Source of the DNA: Sambucus nigra
Lineage: Eukaryota > Streptophyta > Magnoliopsida > Dipsacales > Adoxaceae
Assembly (NCBI GenBank): GCA_949130495.1
Contig: OX422214.1
Coordinates: 255,816,187-255,880,186 of the forward strand
Direction of reading: 5' to 3'
DNA: 64,000 bases
The notes beneath the pieces are model-generated. The model worked only from the letters and a program-made list of their open reading frames with translations. It had not been told where the DNA came from and made no database searches. Of this stretch, positions 34,411-47,624 are shown one piece after another. Numbering within the stretch: the stretch's first letter is position 1; each line of letters opens with the position of its first letter. The position numbers and the translations under genes are program-made.

Positions 34411-36404
34411 ATGGTTAACTTATATAATTGGATGCCCATCTTTGATGGCACAAATTATGCCTATTGGAAAGCCCACATAAGATCTTGTTTAAGAGCTATC
34501 GATGATAGAGTTTGGCTCATATGTGAAAGAGGGTGGACTCCTCCCACTGTCATCATTGATAATGTTGTTAATACCAACCTGCATCTCATTGGAATGACGA
34601 TGATTATAACTGGAGTACCTATAATTCCCATGGACTTAGTGTTATTTATGGCGCCGTCACACACAACGAGTTCCATCGTATTATGACGTGCACCACGTCT
34701 AAAGAGTCATGGGATATCCTCCAATTAACACATGAGCATACCAATGTTGTTAAGGCATCAAAATTATAAAATTTAATCACCCAGTTTGAGATTATCACTA
34801 TGTTAGAGTCCGAGTATTTTGATGAGTTTTATGCTAGATTGTCAGACATTATTAACACCAGTTTTAATTTGGGTGAGAAAATTGATGATTCTAGAGTTGT
34901 GAAAAAGATTTTGAGGTCACTCCCTTCCCGTTTTATTCCTAAGTTCATTGTTTTAAATTATTTGGGGATATTAGATACACTTAGGTTAGAAGAACTCATA
35001 GGAGACCTTCAAATTTATGAAATCAACATGTTTCCCAAATCCATAAAGCCTAAGGATAGAGGGGTATTTTTAAAGACTCAAATTAAGAAAAATAAAAATT
35101 AGAGAGTTTATGAGTATGATTCTGAGGGAGAGTATAATTTCAATGACATGGCCTTATTTTTGAATTTTTTTAAAAAGTTTCTCAAATTTTCAAAAGATAA
35201 TTCTTCCAATAAAAAGAATTTTTAGAAAAACAAAAAGAAAGATGAGGTCAAGTATAGTGGTGAGAATGAGGAAGATATAAGGTGCTTTGAGTGCGAGTGA
35301 AAAGGGCACAAAGTGTTTGAGTGTCCCACTATGCTAAAGAAAAAGGACAATACAACTGCTAACACGACCACTCTTAGCGACAGTGACATCGAGTTGATTG
35401 ATTTCGGGGATGAATCATCACATGGAATGTACATTGTTATCATGGCTAGTCACTCGAGTACACCGAGTTTGTCCCACAACAATGATGACACGTGTAAACG
35501 TGAGAGCCTCGATGATGTTTCGAGTCATTTGGGAGATAGTGAGTGTGAGGATGAAAATGAAAGTGAGGGTGATCTCCAAAAAGAGTTTAGTGATTTATAC
35601 GCCGAGACTTTAGAGACAAAAAGGATGAATTAAGAATTAAGTCTTAAGGTGTTAGATTTTGAGAGAGAGGTAGAAGTATTAAGGATGTGTGAGGCATCAA
35701 CGAGTTAACTCGAGAAGGTGAGAGTTTCTTTATGTGAGCAGTTGATCATTTTAGGGCGGGAGAAGAGTGAATTGACCAACACCATGGCTAGTCTTATGGG
35801 AGATCGTCAATCTTCATTGGATACTTATGAGAAACTCGAAGCTAGTGTATCCCAACTCGAGAGAGATATCGAACGTGATCGGAAGGTCAATGTCACTATA
35901 GAGGAAACATATAATAAAGTAGGAAAGATGCTCCTCAATCCCCATTGGGGTAATGTTGAGAGGTTTGGAATAGGTCATGACGGTATGTCAAATTACCATG
36001 TTGCACCCGAGCCGGTTCTCGAGTTTGTGATAGATCCATATGGCTCTTAACGTAACGCACCTAGGCGTCCGTTTCCCCGTAGGAGAGCGCATCCTAGACA
36101 TTTTGAGAGAGGTGTTACTAGGCCCATATATATTTGTTCCCATTACAAGAAACGAGGATACCATAGGGAATTTTTCTTTAAGTTGAGTAGTGTGAAACAT
36201 AGGTATTTATCACATTATACCACTACATGTGTTCCCACACGCACTCCCACACATGATACTTCACATGCTCCGGCACATCACATGAGAGATTTGGAGCGTT
36301 TTCGTGAGCAATTTGAGTATTTGGTCAAAACTTCACTTGATTTTATGGATGTTTTTCATAGGATATCACCACCTTTGGAGAACTCATTTGAACCTAATGA
36401 TTGA
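34411..36404 (+). pseudogene. SIRE-like gag (broken)
   Basis: It begins MVNLYNWMPIFDGTNYAYWK, the copia gag start in which a short FxGxNYxxWK motif opens the domain. After a frame change near 34600-34700 a single frame runs from 34800 to 36404 with about six stops. It contains LRSLPSRF and a LEELIGDLQIYEINM block. A zinc knuckle CFECE-stop-KGHKVFEC at 35283-35324 keeps the CX2CX4HX4C spacing. A Ser/Glu/Asp-rich stretch and a coiled coil (35718-35930) follow, then a basic region with a second, degraded knuckle near 36130-36180. The length and order match SIRE-type gag. Confidence 0.82.
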
Positions 36405-38027
36405 GGTTTAGACTTGTTTGCTACCATATGATGTTTTTCATGCTTATATCATTCATGCCTGTTGCTAGTATGTGCTACCTTTGTATTTTATTTTTTCTTA
36501 TTCATATTTTAGAAAAAAAAAATCAAAAAAAAAAAAAATTGGTCTTTAAGAAACATTGGAAAAATACAAAAAGATTTTTGGTTTCTTTAAGAAAAGAGAA
36601 AAGGTCAAAAATATTTTCAGTTTTTAAGAAAATTGAAAAACTCAAAAAGATTTTTGTAGTTTGTTTTACACCATATATGGATGAACATTTATTCTTGCCA
36701 ACTCACAACATCATTCCATTATGCATGTGACTTTTTTATAGTGTTTTGAGACGTTAAATCATTTCATCCATGTGGTTTATAATGATTGGAGTCATTGATA
36801 TGTGATTAGAGATTACTTTCTACACGTTTGACTATTAGTCTCCTTTAATGCACACATGCACGAGTTTTTTTTTGTTATTGTACTTGCCTATCACATGTTG
36901 GTAAAAGTGTTTTCATCTCAATCATGTCTTTAAAATGAACCAAATGCGATAAAACAAGATAATAAAAGTAGTACATGTAAGAACCGTTGCCAGTGTGGAA
37001 TTTGTATAGTATTGAAAAAATATGAGTGAACACGGGAAAGCTCTGCGAGAGTATAATGAACTCGTCCTGAAAGCCACCATTTGAAAAGAGCCCAAGAAAA
37101 AATTATGGCATTAAAAATATCATATTTTGCCAAAAAGGGACCAATATGAAATCTCTTAAAGAGATGTTAGAACCACAATAGAAATAATAAAAGAATTATT
37201 ATTTATGATGGAGTTTGGATGGATATAAAATAACGGGTTTGTACGTCCTTAAAAAGTCTCGAAAAAGCGTTACATAGTTTTAGATGTTATTGGCGTGGAA
37301 ATCATTTTAGACTTTGATTTATTGATTAGACTGAGTCGATATCATATAAATTCAACAATTTTTACAGCTAAGGACGATTTTGTGGTCATTCGTTAGGGAT
37401 ATCCATATTAATCATGCACATATGCTATGATTGTTTGAGTTGATTTTCCTATCGATTTTGTTCACACCCATTCATTCTGTTTCCATAATTTTGTTATCTT
37501 AGTGTGAGTTCATGGTGTGTGTTGTTTTTGTAAATTATTTTTGCTTGAAAAACAAAAAATAGTTTGTGGAGACTTTTGACATTATCCTTGCATGAGCTTA
37601 TTTGATATATTTATAATGATTTGATATGCTTTTCATGACCCATTCCGGTTTATGTATTATTTCTTCTTTTCCTTGTCAATTTCAGACAAATAAAAAGGGA
37701 GAGAATGAATTATGAATTATGAGGGAGGGAGAGTTTGAATTATGGGGGAGAATTGATTCACTTGATTTTACTCACGTTTTATCTCATTTCAAACTCGACA
37801 TGTCACAAAGGTATTTTCTTTGTCCATTATGTGCAGATATTTGATGATCATTTGGGATGCACACAAAAAGAAGATCAATGGCAAAGAGATTTGAAGATTT
37901 GAATGTTGAAGTTTTTTTAAGTCTTGCATAGTTATTTATTTTTCCATTTTTGGGTTCTTGGGAGGGTATGAGATTTGTATAGGATATTTGTTGATAATTC
38001 AAATTTTTTTATTTCATACCGAAATAG
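36405..38027 (+). other. Non-coding interior in place of pol
   Basis: About 1.6 kb between the gag end and the polypurine tract, where pol should be. No RT, RNase H or integrase motif was found in any frame. An A-rich stretch lies at 36510-36540. Confidence 0.65.
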
Positions 38028-38042
38028 CCATAGGAGGAGATT
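38028..38042 (+). other. Polypurine tract of the SIRE-like element
   Basis: cataggaggagatt lies directly before the 3' LTR. A second purine-rich run, aaaaagggagagaatg, lies at about 37693. Confidence 0.6.
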
Positions 38043-39069
38043 TATAAGGACATAGTTTCCATAGTCCCTAGTTTACATTGAGTGTGCCATATCCTAGTTT
38101 ACACACTCAAGAATACGGATCCGAATATCAATTCAACATCTATGCGACATGAGGTATATTTTGGTATGGATTTAGTTTTTTGTTACTTTGATTTTTTATT
38201 AAATATTGGGATAAGTTTCTAAACTATTTTTTCATCAAAAAGAGGTGTTTTCAAACTTAAAAATGCTTTTTGAGTTTTTTGTAGGCGGAGTTTTAAAAAT
38301 CATTTAAGTTGTTCAAACCACATTGATATGTCATTCTAACAACATTGACATGTCGTTTGAAAGGTCATTTGAAGCCCAGGTTCTCATATGGATCAAACAA
38401 GGGCGTATTGTTTCATGTTTTAATACGTCATTTGAAAGGCCATTCAAACAACATTGTGATGTCATTCTAATGACGTTACGCCGCCTTAAATTTTGTGTTA
38501 GCCTATAAAAACCAATTTTGTGAAGATTTTTGATTAAGACTTTTGATTTACGCAAACTGCAGAACAACTGCATTATGGTCTTCACTTTTTAGGTCTAAAA
38601 ATATTTTTTATTCACACAAATCAATCCCAATTACTTTTGTGAATCTTCTTTGAAACCCAAGCACTTTCATAATGAAGTTATTCTTGTGGAGGGCTTTCCT
38701 CACTGTTGATCTTGGGGATACTCGAGGGTATTCACTGCTGGAGGAGGAGGACTGTAGTTCTAGTGATTCTCGAGGGAATCATTGTTGATTGAAGGTTGAG
38801 GTCTTTGTGGGTTCTTGGAGGAATTATTTGTAGTATTTCTCTTGTATGTTTGTAAGTTGCGATTTCCAAATTATTAGTGAAATAATGATTTTTCCCTGCG
38901 GGGATTTTTCCTGAATTTTGCAAGCTTGTTGATTTAATGCTTTCAATCACCTAGTTGCATGTTTAGGGTTTAATTAAAATTGATTTGAAAATTGACTCTA
39001 ATTAAATAAGTTCAATCCATTAAAAATTTGCGCACTCTCTAATTGATATCGCACATATCACTTTTTACA
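38043..39069 (+). repeat. 3' LTR of the SIRE-like element
   Basis: It matches 33260-34300 along its length, with many substitutions and small gaps. It starts TATAAGGACAT (the first G mutated) and ends CTTTTTACA. The TATA box is gcctataaaaacc near 38501-38513, with the same degenerate GTCGTT half-sites upstream at about 38310-38480. Confidence 0.87.
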
Positions 39070-39269
39070 AATTATGATTCAAGATCACTTTGATTTTATT
39101 CATTGAATGCTTTTGATCGCAATTGATTTGATTTAACACTATATGACACCTCGATTGCCTATTGACTTGAAATATAGATAAATACGAACATGAGGCCAAT
39201 TTTATCGAGAACGAGCGACTCAAATGCACATATTTAGGTCATAAATTAAACACTTTTGGGTGCTTATCT
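39070..39269. other. Spacer, no gene seen
   Basis: Short unassigned stretch between the SIRE-like 3' LTR and the first recognisable integrase codons of the truncated chromovirus. Confidence 0.5.
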
Positions 39270-39274
39270 GTGGG

Positions 39275-39900
39275 AGAAGTACTTTACTTTGGTAGTGTTT
39301 TCATATAAGAACTCGTACAAGTTCATTATAGACATTGCACCATTTGAGGCTTTGTAGGGTAGACCTTATCATTTTCCCTCTTATTGGTTAGAGCTGGGGG
39401 ACAATAGGCTACTCAGGTCGAATTTGATTTAGGAGACGTCAATAAAGATCGAGTTGATTAGGATCCATATTCGGGTCGCTAGGGATAGGCAGAAGAGTTA
39501 TGCCAATGCAAATAGGAGATCTGTAGAGTTTGATGTGGGTGATCAAGTGTAGCTGCAGGTATCTCCCATGAAGGGAGTGATGTAGTTCGAAAAGAAGGGG
39601 AAGTTGACATAGAGGTATGTGGGTCCTTTTCCCATTATCGAGAGGGTAGGGTCGATTGCAAGTAGGCTCACCTTGCCGAAAGATTTGTAGCAAATTCACA
39701 ATGTGTTCCATGTGCCATCATTGAAGAGGTATCTCAGGAATCATGTGCCTTACTGGCACATACTATTAGAGGAGATTGACTTGCAGCCAGATATTTCATA
39801 TGAGGAGAGACCTGTTGCATTTTGGACTGTAGTGAGTGGAAGTTTCGATCAAAGGTGGTACCATTAGTGCGTGTATAGTGAAGACACACAATGTTGCCAA
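39275..39900 (+). pseudogene. Chromovirus integrase C-terminal remnant
   Basis: Broken plus-strand frames read EFSYKNSYKFIIDIAPFEAL near 39290-39350, which matches the NNSYHSSIGMAPYEAL-type block of chromovirus integrases. LQVSPMKGVM, then KKGKLT-RYVGPFPIIERVG follow, and HNVFHVPSLKRYLRNH lies near 39695-39740. The last is the conserved H-x-V-F-H-V-S block before the chromodomain. Stops (for example at the VW position near 39550) make it non-functional. The chromodomain is not clearly visible. Confidence 0.8.
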
Positions 39901-41495
39901 GTCAATGTGGAAGCGTGAGGATGACGTGCAAAAAAAGTATTCATAAGACTTCATAGCGGGTATGTTCGAATTTTGAGGACATAATTCTTTGTTAAGCGGG
40001 AGAATGTAATGCCTCGTACTTTATTATTAGTTAAATTCCACGCGCTCATATTTATTAGTTTAATTGGGGGAAATTAAATTTAACAAAATTAGTAAATATT
40101 AATTAGTGAGATAACAGATTAATTTTTATTATTATTATTTATTTACATGTGATGAGTAAATAGTTATATGATTTATTATATGTCGCGTATGAATGAAAAC
40201 GACGGTTTATTATTACATGTTGATAGGGTGGTACATTGGTAGAACGGTATAATTAATGGGCGATGTGTATGGTACGTGCGTGTCGGGCCCCGTTAGTGAG
40301 AGTTAATGAAATGTTTACATATTTGTATTTGGATGACTCTAATGACCTTTTCGAGTGCACCGGTGATCCAAGAAGGGTCAAAATTTCCTAGAATAGGTCC
40401 CTGGGTGTTATATTTGGGTTTCGAGGGCTTTTTAGACAAAATAAGACTCGTATAAGGGCCTAAGGGTCATTTTACACTTAGGGTTAAGTAGAGAAATGGG
40501 ATTAGGGTTATTAAGTGAGTATTTAGGAGGTGGGGAAGGTGGATGGCAACCTACCTTTGATATTATGTGCAAAAGTGAGTTTGGGAGAGATTTCAAGAGA
40601 AGAGAGAAAGAGGAAGAAAGAAAGCTTGTATAGAAGAAGAGAGAGGATTCAACCCATAATCAAACACGTAGAGAACGTCGAATTTTATTCCACCAAGGCT
40701 TGTATTTACTTGCTTTAAGTTGCAAATTATGTGTGGTTAATTACTTTCATGATTAGAGTTAGAAATATGAGATTAAAATATTGAAGATTAAAACTTTGAT
40801 TAATTAATGTAGAGATTTAATTGATGAGGAACCATTGATTTTAAATTGACTGTTAATTGTAATTAAGTATATTAGGACTTCGAAATTTGTTTATGGGATT
40901 TAAATGATGATCATGTAGAACTTTGTTAGAAAGGTTGAATTTTTTAAAATCAAATTAGGGAAAATTATGAGTTGAATTAATTTGATGTTTGATTTGAAAC
41001 TCTAGGTGTTTGATAAAGGATTAATGGTTATTTAGGCGTTAAAATGATGTTGGAACATTATTATAATGACAATTTCATGTTTTGGGAGGCTTGGGTCCTC
41101 CATTTGAGGGTTTCGAAGGAGAAATCTCGAGGAAGAAGACGCCTGATAGCCCAGCAAACCAAATCGGCTCACTAGGGTAACGAACTTATTCTCTTAACCG
41201 AACCGATTTAGTCTGTCAGTAAATTAGTTCGGTTTGCTCATCTGCCCGATTTTTGTTTGTGTGTTGTTTTGACCTGTTAGAGCTTGGGGAATGACTATAG
41301 AGGTTTTCAAGGTACTAGGGGATTAATGGGGAATGGTTTCCAGGGTTGGGTACATGTGATAGGTTAACGATAGATGGGTTCGAGTGTGGAGAATCGAAAA
41401 TTCAAATGAGTGACTACTTATCTAGTAAATCGTTAAGTTGGTTCGAACGTCGGGATTAAGTTAACTGTGCGTTGTGGGATACGCGTATGAATTCG

Positions 41496-41612
<117 letters not shown>

Positions 41613-41961
41613 ACTACTTGTTTTTATTAAACATACCTACTCGGTATGCTATCGTAGGAGGTTTCTCGTAGTGGGCAGTCCACCCAGATTAATTCCTCCG
41701 GCTAGAGGATTGTTTCATGGCCACTAACCATATGTGAGGATAGATATTGATTTGGAGACCGGGTGGGTGCAATGTGGTATGGTTGCGACCCCTAGACGTA
41801 TATCTATGATGGAATCCGTTGTTTGTGTTTAAGTTTGGGATCGATGTTGAGATTTTGACCTAGTTTCTTAGTGCAATGCATGATTCCTGGAGACGAATAG
41901 CACATAAAGGATATGTGCACGAGGTCCAAGCTCTAGGGATATGGTTATACGTATATATCGA

Positions 41962-41964
<3 letters not shown>

Positions 41965-42032
<68 letters not shown>

Positions 42033-42034
42033 TT
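41965..42034. repeat. Microsatellite (AT)n then (GTAT)n
   Basis: About 22 AT units followed by five or six GTAT units, in the same LTR. Confidence 0.97.
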
Positions 42035-42818
42035 ATATGTATGTTTATATGATATAGTGTATGTATCTACTTAGCACGAGCGTAGCTATGTTATATTTGT
42101 TATGTGAATATGTACTTGTAGCAAGTGTATCGCTACAATATTATATATGAACGTATATCTGGTGAAGGTAGTTATGGTTAGGTAACAGAGAAAATTAGCG
42201 GGGAGTGGGCTTAGATAATGGTGATGTGTCCTAGTTAGACTGGGTAGTAATAAAATTAACTCGTTAGGTGTGCACTGTAGTTGAGAGGCGAGGTATTATC
42301 TCATCTGAGTGCGGTCGGTTAATTATAAAAGTAAAACACTACAGTTTTAATCAATTTAAAATAATTATATACTTGCAAAATAGTTTCAACTCTTCAGGCT
42401 TTAACCCATGGACAATTCCTATTCCTTTTCCTTGTTTTTCTTTTAAATCCCCAAGACTTGATTTAGATGCCTCAGTTCATTCGATCTAAATAAGATCATT
42501 TCATTTCAGTTTTTAGTTGAGCGTGTTGTCGTAGATGGATAGGCTTTTATATTATTGTCTGAGATATTTATTTTAGTACTTAGTTTTATTCATTTTGATT
42601 CAGTGGGATGTTACACTTTGGTGATCGATGGTTTATTCATTCACTCTTATTATTTATTTATGCATGGTGACCTATTCATTTTGTATTCTATGGTTTATTT
42701 CTATTATTTATTTATATTGTTGTTGCGATAGCGATGCTGAGAATGGACCATACTCAGATTCCTGTTTTATTTTAGTAGAGGATTGGTCACCCGATATTAA
42801 AATCGACAGGTTGTCACA

Positions 42819-43553
42819 GTCGTACACCTGTGACGTACGCACGAATATACCAAAATAAAATGATAATCGCATTATATACATGGCTTAATATGCATCATGT
42901 AAAATTAATGGCTTTAAATAAAAAATATGAACTAATCTTAACATATTTTAAAAACATTGAATTAAATATTTTTTTGTGCTTTTAAGTTTGAATGGCTTAT
43001 AATTTGTTCCAGAAAATGTAATTTTGATACATTGAATAATAATATTGAAGGACAAATAAAGACAATAATGTTTGGTCTCATTTGCAATATCATTAAAGAC
43101 TAGATTAGAGAATAGTTAATCAAATTAGAGTATAGTGGTAAACCAACAAAGCATGAAATGTTATTACATACAAGCTGAATGGGTCTTTTTCCCCTAGGAT
43201 TAGTTAAGTTACTGAAGGTCACCTTATTTTTTTTTTTTTTTTGGTTCTTTGAGTTTGATTGAATCCAAGTGAAGTGAACTTTTCAATGCCCCCACAAAAT
43301 TGTAATTAGCGAGTGAATTGAAGTTTGTTGTAAGAAATAATGGGGTGAGTTGCATATTCTTTTACAATAAGGGCATGATGCATAATTTAGTGGGTTTTTA
43401 ACAATTCCCTAAATGAATCCACGATAAAACAAGCGTCCTTGAATAAAGCATCCTAAAAATTATTTTTTTGTTAAACCAGCTACATTTTATGCTTACATGT
43501 TTAGCTTGATTGTTATCATAATTACAAAAGAATCCCTAATGTTGATGGTTTAT
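42819..43553. other. Spacer, no gene seen
   Basis: AT-rich sequence between the chromovirus LTR and the CACTA element. A short palindromic gtgacgtacgcac lies at 42830-42842, and a T-run at about 43228-43242. Confidence 0.5.
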
Positions 43554-43569
43554 CACTACACCAAAAAGG

Positions 43570-43775
43570 GAGATTTGTAACTGCTATTAGCAGTTACAAA
43601 TGCCCTTTATAATTGCTCTTTGCGGCCATGATTTAGGGGGTCACAAAATAATAATTGTCACTCCTAACAGTAGTCACAATGTTTTATAACCCCTATGGGG
43701 GTTATGACTGGTGACCTCAATTTGTAACTGTTGTTTATAACTGATGTCAGCAGTTACGAATCTAATATTTATAAC
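43570..43775. repeat. Left subterminal repeats of the CACTA element
   Basis: gtaactgctattagcagttac (about 43572-43592) is nearly a perfect palindrome. Variants aacagtagtcac and gatgtcagcagttac follow, and again at 44390-44440 beyond the MITE. Confidence 0.8.
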
Positions 43776-44382
43776 TAGGGGTGTAAGCGGTACGGTTTGT
43801 TCGGTAAATACTAGATACCAATACCAAAACCAAACTCTGGATGGTGAAACCAAACCGTACCAGTTTACCACCAGGTACACCATAATTAATACCAAAACCA
43901 AACCGGCCGGTATTTCGGTTTTTTCGCTAATTTTGGTTTTTTTTGGTTTCGGTAAATTCTGGTTTTTTCTGGTTTCGGTAAATTCTGGTTTTTGTGGTTT
44001 CTGGTTTCATTTTTTTTGGTTTCGGTAAACAACACTAAAAATCCCCAAAAAATCAAAAACAAAACCAACCAATTTTTTTAAATATTAAAACCAAAACCAA
44101 AACCAACTTTTTTCTGGTTTCGGTAAATTCGGTACGGTAATTTTAGTAAATTCGGTACGGTACGATAATTTCGATACGGTTTTTTCTAGTTTCGGTAAAT
44201 TCGGTACGGTAATTTCGGTAAATCGGTTTTTTAAATATTAAAACCAAAACCAACCAACTTTTTTGCGGTAATTTCGATTTCGTTAAGACCGGTTTCTGGT
44301 ATTTTAATATATGAAACCAAAACCATTTTTTTCAGACCAAAATGGTATGGTAAGGTAAAAACCCGTACCGCTTCCACCCCTA
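43776..44382. mobile_element. hAT-like MITE
   Basis: A 607-bp element with imperfect 20-bp terminal inverted repeats (TAGGGGTGTAAGCGGTACGG and, inverted, TAGGGGTGGAAGCGGTACGG). It has a perfect 8-bp target duplication, tttataac, at 43768-43775 and 44383-44390. TSD length and TIR start fit the hAT superfamily. The interior is built of repeated ttcggtaaattcggt and aaaccaaaacc words and has no transposase. Confidence 0.93.
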
Positions 44383-44390
44383 TTTATAAC

Positions 44391-44784
44391 TGATGTCAGC
44401 AGTTAGGATTATATTTGTGACTGCTATTAGCAGTTACAAAAGTTGAATTTGTTAAATTTAGTAAGATTTGTTATAAATATATTTATATTTTCATAAAATG
44501 ATGAAATGATGAGAGTAGAATAAATATCATGGACATGTAACACAAGTCCAAAAAATTTGACAACATTTCTTTTATATTTCTGATATTCCAAATATTCGGT
44601 ACATATAAAACTTGTTTACACTTAATTTAACATCAAACAACTCCTTATTGGGCACCAAGTACAAAAATTAACATAGAATAAAAAATAAACTAGAAAAAAT
44701 AATGACACAGCACTTTGATGACATGAAATGTCATGAACATGTAACAAATTATTCTAAATTTATAGCAGGGGTCACCACGCGGTG
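44391..44784. other. CACTA interior left of the chromovirus
   Basis: AT-rich; holds subterminal inverted words up to about 44440. Nothing else was recognised apart from the end of the minus-strand frame interrupted by the chromovirus. Confidence 0.55.
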
Positions 44785-46029
44785 GATACTGTGACAACCC
44801 GGATATAATTATAATAAATTATATTTAAATCATACTTATCTTATGTGATATTAATAATGTGTTATTATTATATCTAATGTTAAGTGATTTATTTTTATTC
44901 TAATCCTATTTTCAAAAATCGTGAAATGTTGACTTATGTACGAACACAAAATTTTGTTATTTTCGATAGAAATGTTCCTGTTTAAGACTAGTTTTTACCC
45001 TTATAACATTACAATTGTCTTGAGGTGAAAACTAGATAGTTGTAGACATGTGAGTTAGGGTTGTAAAACAACAAATGGTGCATCAAATGGATATCTGAGC
45101 AAGAAGTTAGGCCGAATTTACGAACAAGGGGAAATATGTCCTTTCCCTTTAAGTGGAAAATTATCTTTTAGTAAACCAAGTGTTTTAATTTGATTGGTTG
45201 GCATGTGAGGCAGCCTTGGCCGACTTAAATCTCTCCCTTTAACTTATTTCTTCAGCAAATATAACCCTAGGTTCAGTTTTGATAGATTTAAGCTTAAGGA
45301 AAGAGAAAGTAGAAGTTTAAGGAAGAAAAGATTTCAAGAAAAGCTAGGAAAATTCCAAGAAAATCCTTAAAGTGTTTCCAAGGTAAAATTATGTGTTAAT
45401 ATTGTTTTAATATTGTATTATACTTATTTCAAAGTATATAAATCGTGAATTATTGATAAAAAATCTATCATCCTTTGTGATAATATGTATTGGTTCCTAT
45501 GTGACATAGGTGGTGTTTATAGTTTATATTGCTTTGTATTGAAACCCCTTGTATTCAAACTTGCATATCTCTTTGTGTGATTGCTGGAATTCAGAACTTC
45601 CAGTTGTATATGAAAGTAGACTCATATATTCATGTCATATCCGAGAATTAGAATTTAAATCCTTGTGGTTAGGCCTTAGTGATGGTTGCAAGTTAGTATA
45701 TAATTGTTGTTTGTTTATTTATTTTCGGCATGCCCTGAGTTTGGTCAAGCTTTTGAGATAGGCAATGAAGTCAAAAAATTATGAAACTTTAATTATATAC
45801 TATTCAGTATGTGTAATGAAAATGGGTTGAAAACAATCGAAATATATGCGGAGAAAAATTATGAAAATTCTTGGAAGTTGAAGGAACAATAGAGGAGCTT
45901 GTAGGGCAGATTTATGAGGTCGTAAAGAAATGGTCATTATTTGCTCTAGGAAGCCTAAAAAATTTCACTGTCACTTGTAATGGAAATTATATTCAGATAT
46001 GTTTTCAAATTGAAAAGATTGGACACCTT

Positions 46030-47624
46030 TGTAAGGACACAAATTTTCAATTGAGTCCATATATAGTTTTGGCTCAATTCCGGACAAAAAACATTTATTC
46101 ATAGGATAGTATTTAATTGTAATATTCTCAAGCCTATGAAGTGTTTGTTGAAGACGTAGCGGCAAAGAGTATAAAGCTTCATCAAATATTCCGGTTTGCG
46201 TGCCTCGTTTCTACGTCATCAATCATAGTTCCATGCTCCCAAGGTATGAATGAAATATTATATATATAGGAGCTTGGAACAAGTTTATTGGGTGTTAGAT
46301 TTTATAAAAACTGCGTTTTGTTTTAAGAAAGAATTAATTAAAACTTTAAATAAATGTTTATAAAGTTTTCTGGGCTAAAAATGAATTTTTCAAACTTTCT
46401 GGTGGTTCGTTAGATATGTCGTTCGAACGAGTTTTTTTTCGTTCGAACCAGATGTCGTTCGAACGAGTTTTGCCAACGAGGTTCCAGTATAGGCCTATGA
46501 AATGTCGTTCGATATGTCGTTCGAACGAACCTTCTGTTCGAACGAGATATCCAACGAGATTCTAACGAGTTCAATCTGGAACGTCGTTAGAAGTCTCGTT
46601 CGAACGAAATGTCGTTCGAACGAGATGCCAGGCGGGAACAGTTATTGGCAGTTTTGCACCCACTTCCCCACTTGGTTTTTAACCAACTTTTTTAGACTTT
46701 AATATGTGCGGGAACAACATTTTCCAATCCAACTTTTCCTAACTTTTCCAAACCATCTTCATCTCTTAGAGAGAGTTTGAGAGCAAATTTGTTTTAAGGA
46801 AAATGTTCATGTTTTGAGTGAAATTTTTAGAGAAAAATATTCATCACTCTAGTGTTTACACCCAAATAAGTTTATTCTAAGTTCTCATATACATATCAAT
46901 TGCTTGGAGTTTGGCACCGATTTTCTCTACCGAATTCAAGAAGAGAAGTTTCGGGTTTTGCTTCTACCTCCCACGAAGAAAGAAGAAATGTTTCTCATGT
47001 TGATTTACCCACACGGAGAAAGGCTCCATGTTCGGGTAACGGTGACCATATAAAGTCCTATCGGTGGATTCCGAGACTGCGGTGGTGTTCCAAGGTTATC
47101 CGCTAGGAAGAGGTGTCTACAAGAAGAAGCGTCGAGGCTTGAGAGGGATCGAGTCGTGCGTTGAAAGTCTATCTGTCTTGTAATTGTAATTTCGTATCTA
47201 GTGGATTTGTGGCTAGGGCCGTCCGAGGTTGTTTCCCGTCTTGGGTTTTTCCTCGTACATCGCGGTGGAGTGTGATTGGTTTATTTTATCTTGCATAAAT
47301 AATTTAGAACGCATGCTTAGGAGAAATCAAGATAAAATTTGGTTTAAATTATCACACTCAATTTAATTTGGGACTTATATTAAATATTGGGTAAAGTTAT
47401 TTAATTCACGTCATTTGGTAAATTTGGTTTCGCCTAACTTTGTTGAAATGAAAAATATGACTTAGGAAAATTCTAGGACTTGGATTGAATTAACTTGGTT
47501 TAAGTGAATATATTAATGGTTTAATTTTACTTCACTTCGTGTAATTTTAATTTGTTTTAAGAAATTAAAATTTATTGTTTTTTAAGTTGAGCCATCCTTT
47601 TACGCTTCCGCATCTGGTTTTACA
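46030..47624 (+). mobile_element. SIRE-like copia LTR inside the chromovirus 5' LTR
   Basis: A 1595-bp block absent from the 3' LTR. It starts TGTAAGGACACAAATTTTC, like the SIRE-like LTR at 33260 (TGTAAGGACATATTTTCC), and ends GCATCTGGTTTTACA, like that LTR's CCCTTTTACA end. It has the same plan, with a gtcgttcgaacga cluster upstream and a tttttcctcg...cgcggtgg block downstream. No matching target duplication (acctt, taaat) was found, and about 26 bases beyond each end are also missing from the 3' LTR. A secondary deletion in the 3' LTR is likely. Confidence 0.65.
46415..46625. repeat. Palindrome cluster (GTTCGAAC type), seven copies
   Basis: GTTCGAAC occurs at 46421, 46441, 46457, 46519, 46536, 46598 and 46614. 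Five are within the longer palindrome cgttcgaacg. The side words cgttagaag and ctaacgag also occur, as in the cluster at 11005-11130 in a gypsy LTR. Confidence 0.93.

Larger units (their letters stand above)
33260..39069 (+). mobile_element. SIRE-like copia element with gag but no pol
   Basis: Two related LTRs (33260-34300 and 38043-39069) flank a 3.7-kb interior with a primer-binding site, a long gag and a polypurine tract, but no protease, integrase or RT. The gag is of the SIRE type: copia gag core, zinc knuckle, then coiled coil. Elements with only gag between LTRs are known as TR-GAG elements and are moved by autonomous relatives. The flanking pentamers (acttc, aatta) do not match, so the two ends may have recombined with another copy. 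Confidence 0.82.

Noticed and set aside
43744..44068. Open frames on both strands in this stretch
   Set aside because: They lie in the repetitive interior of the hAT-like MITE and have low-complexity translations.
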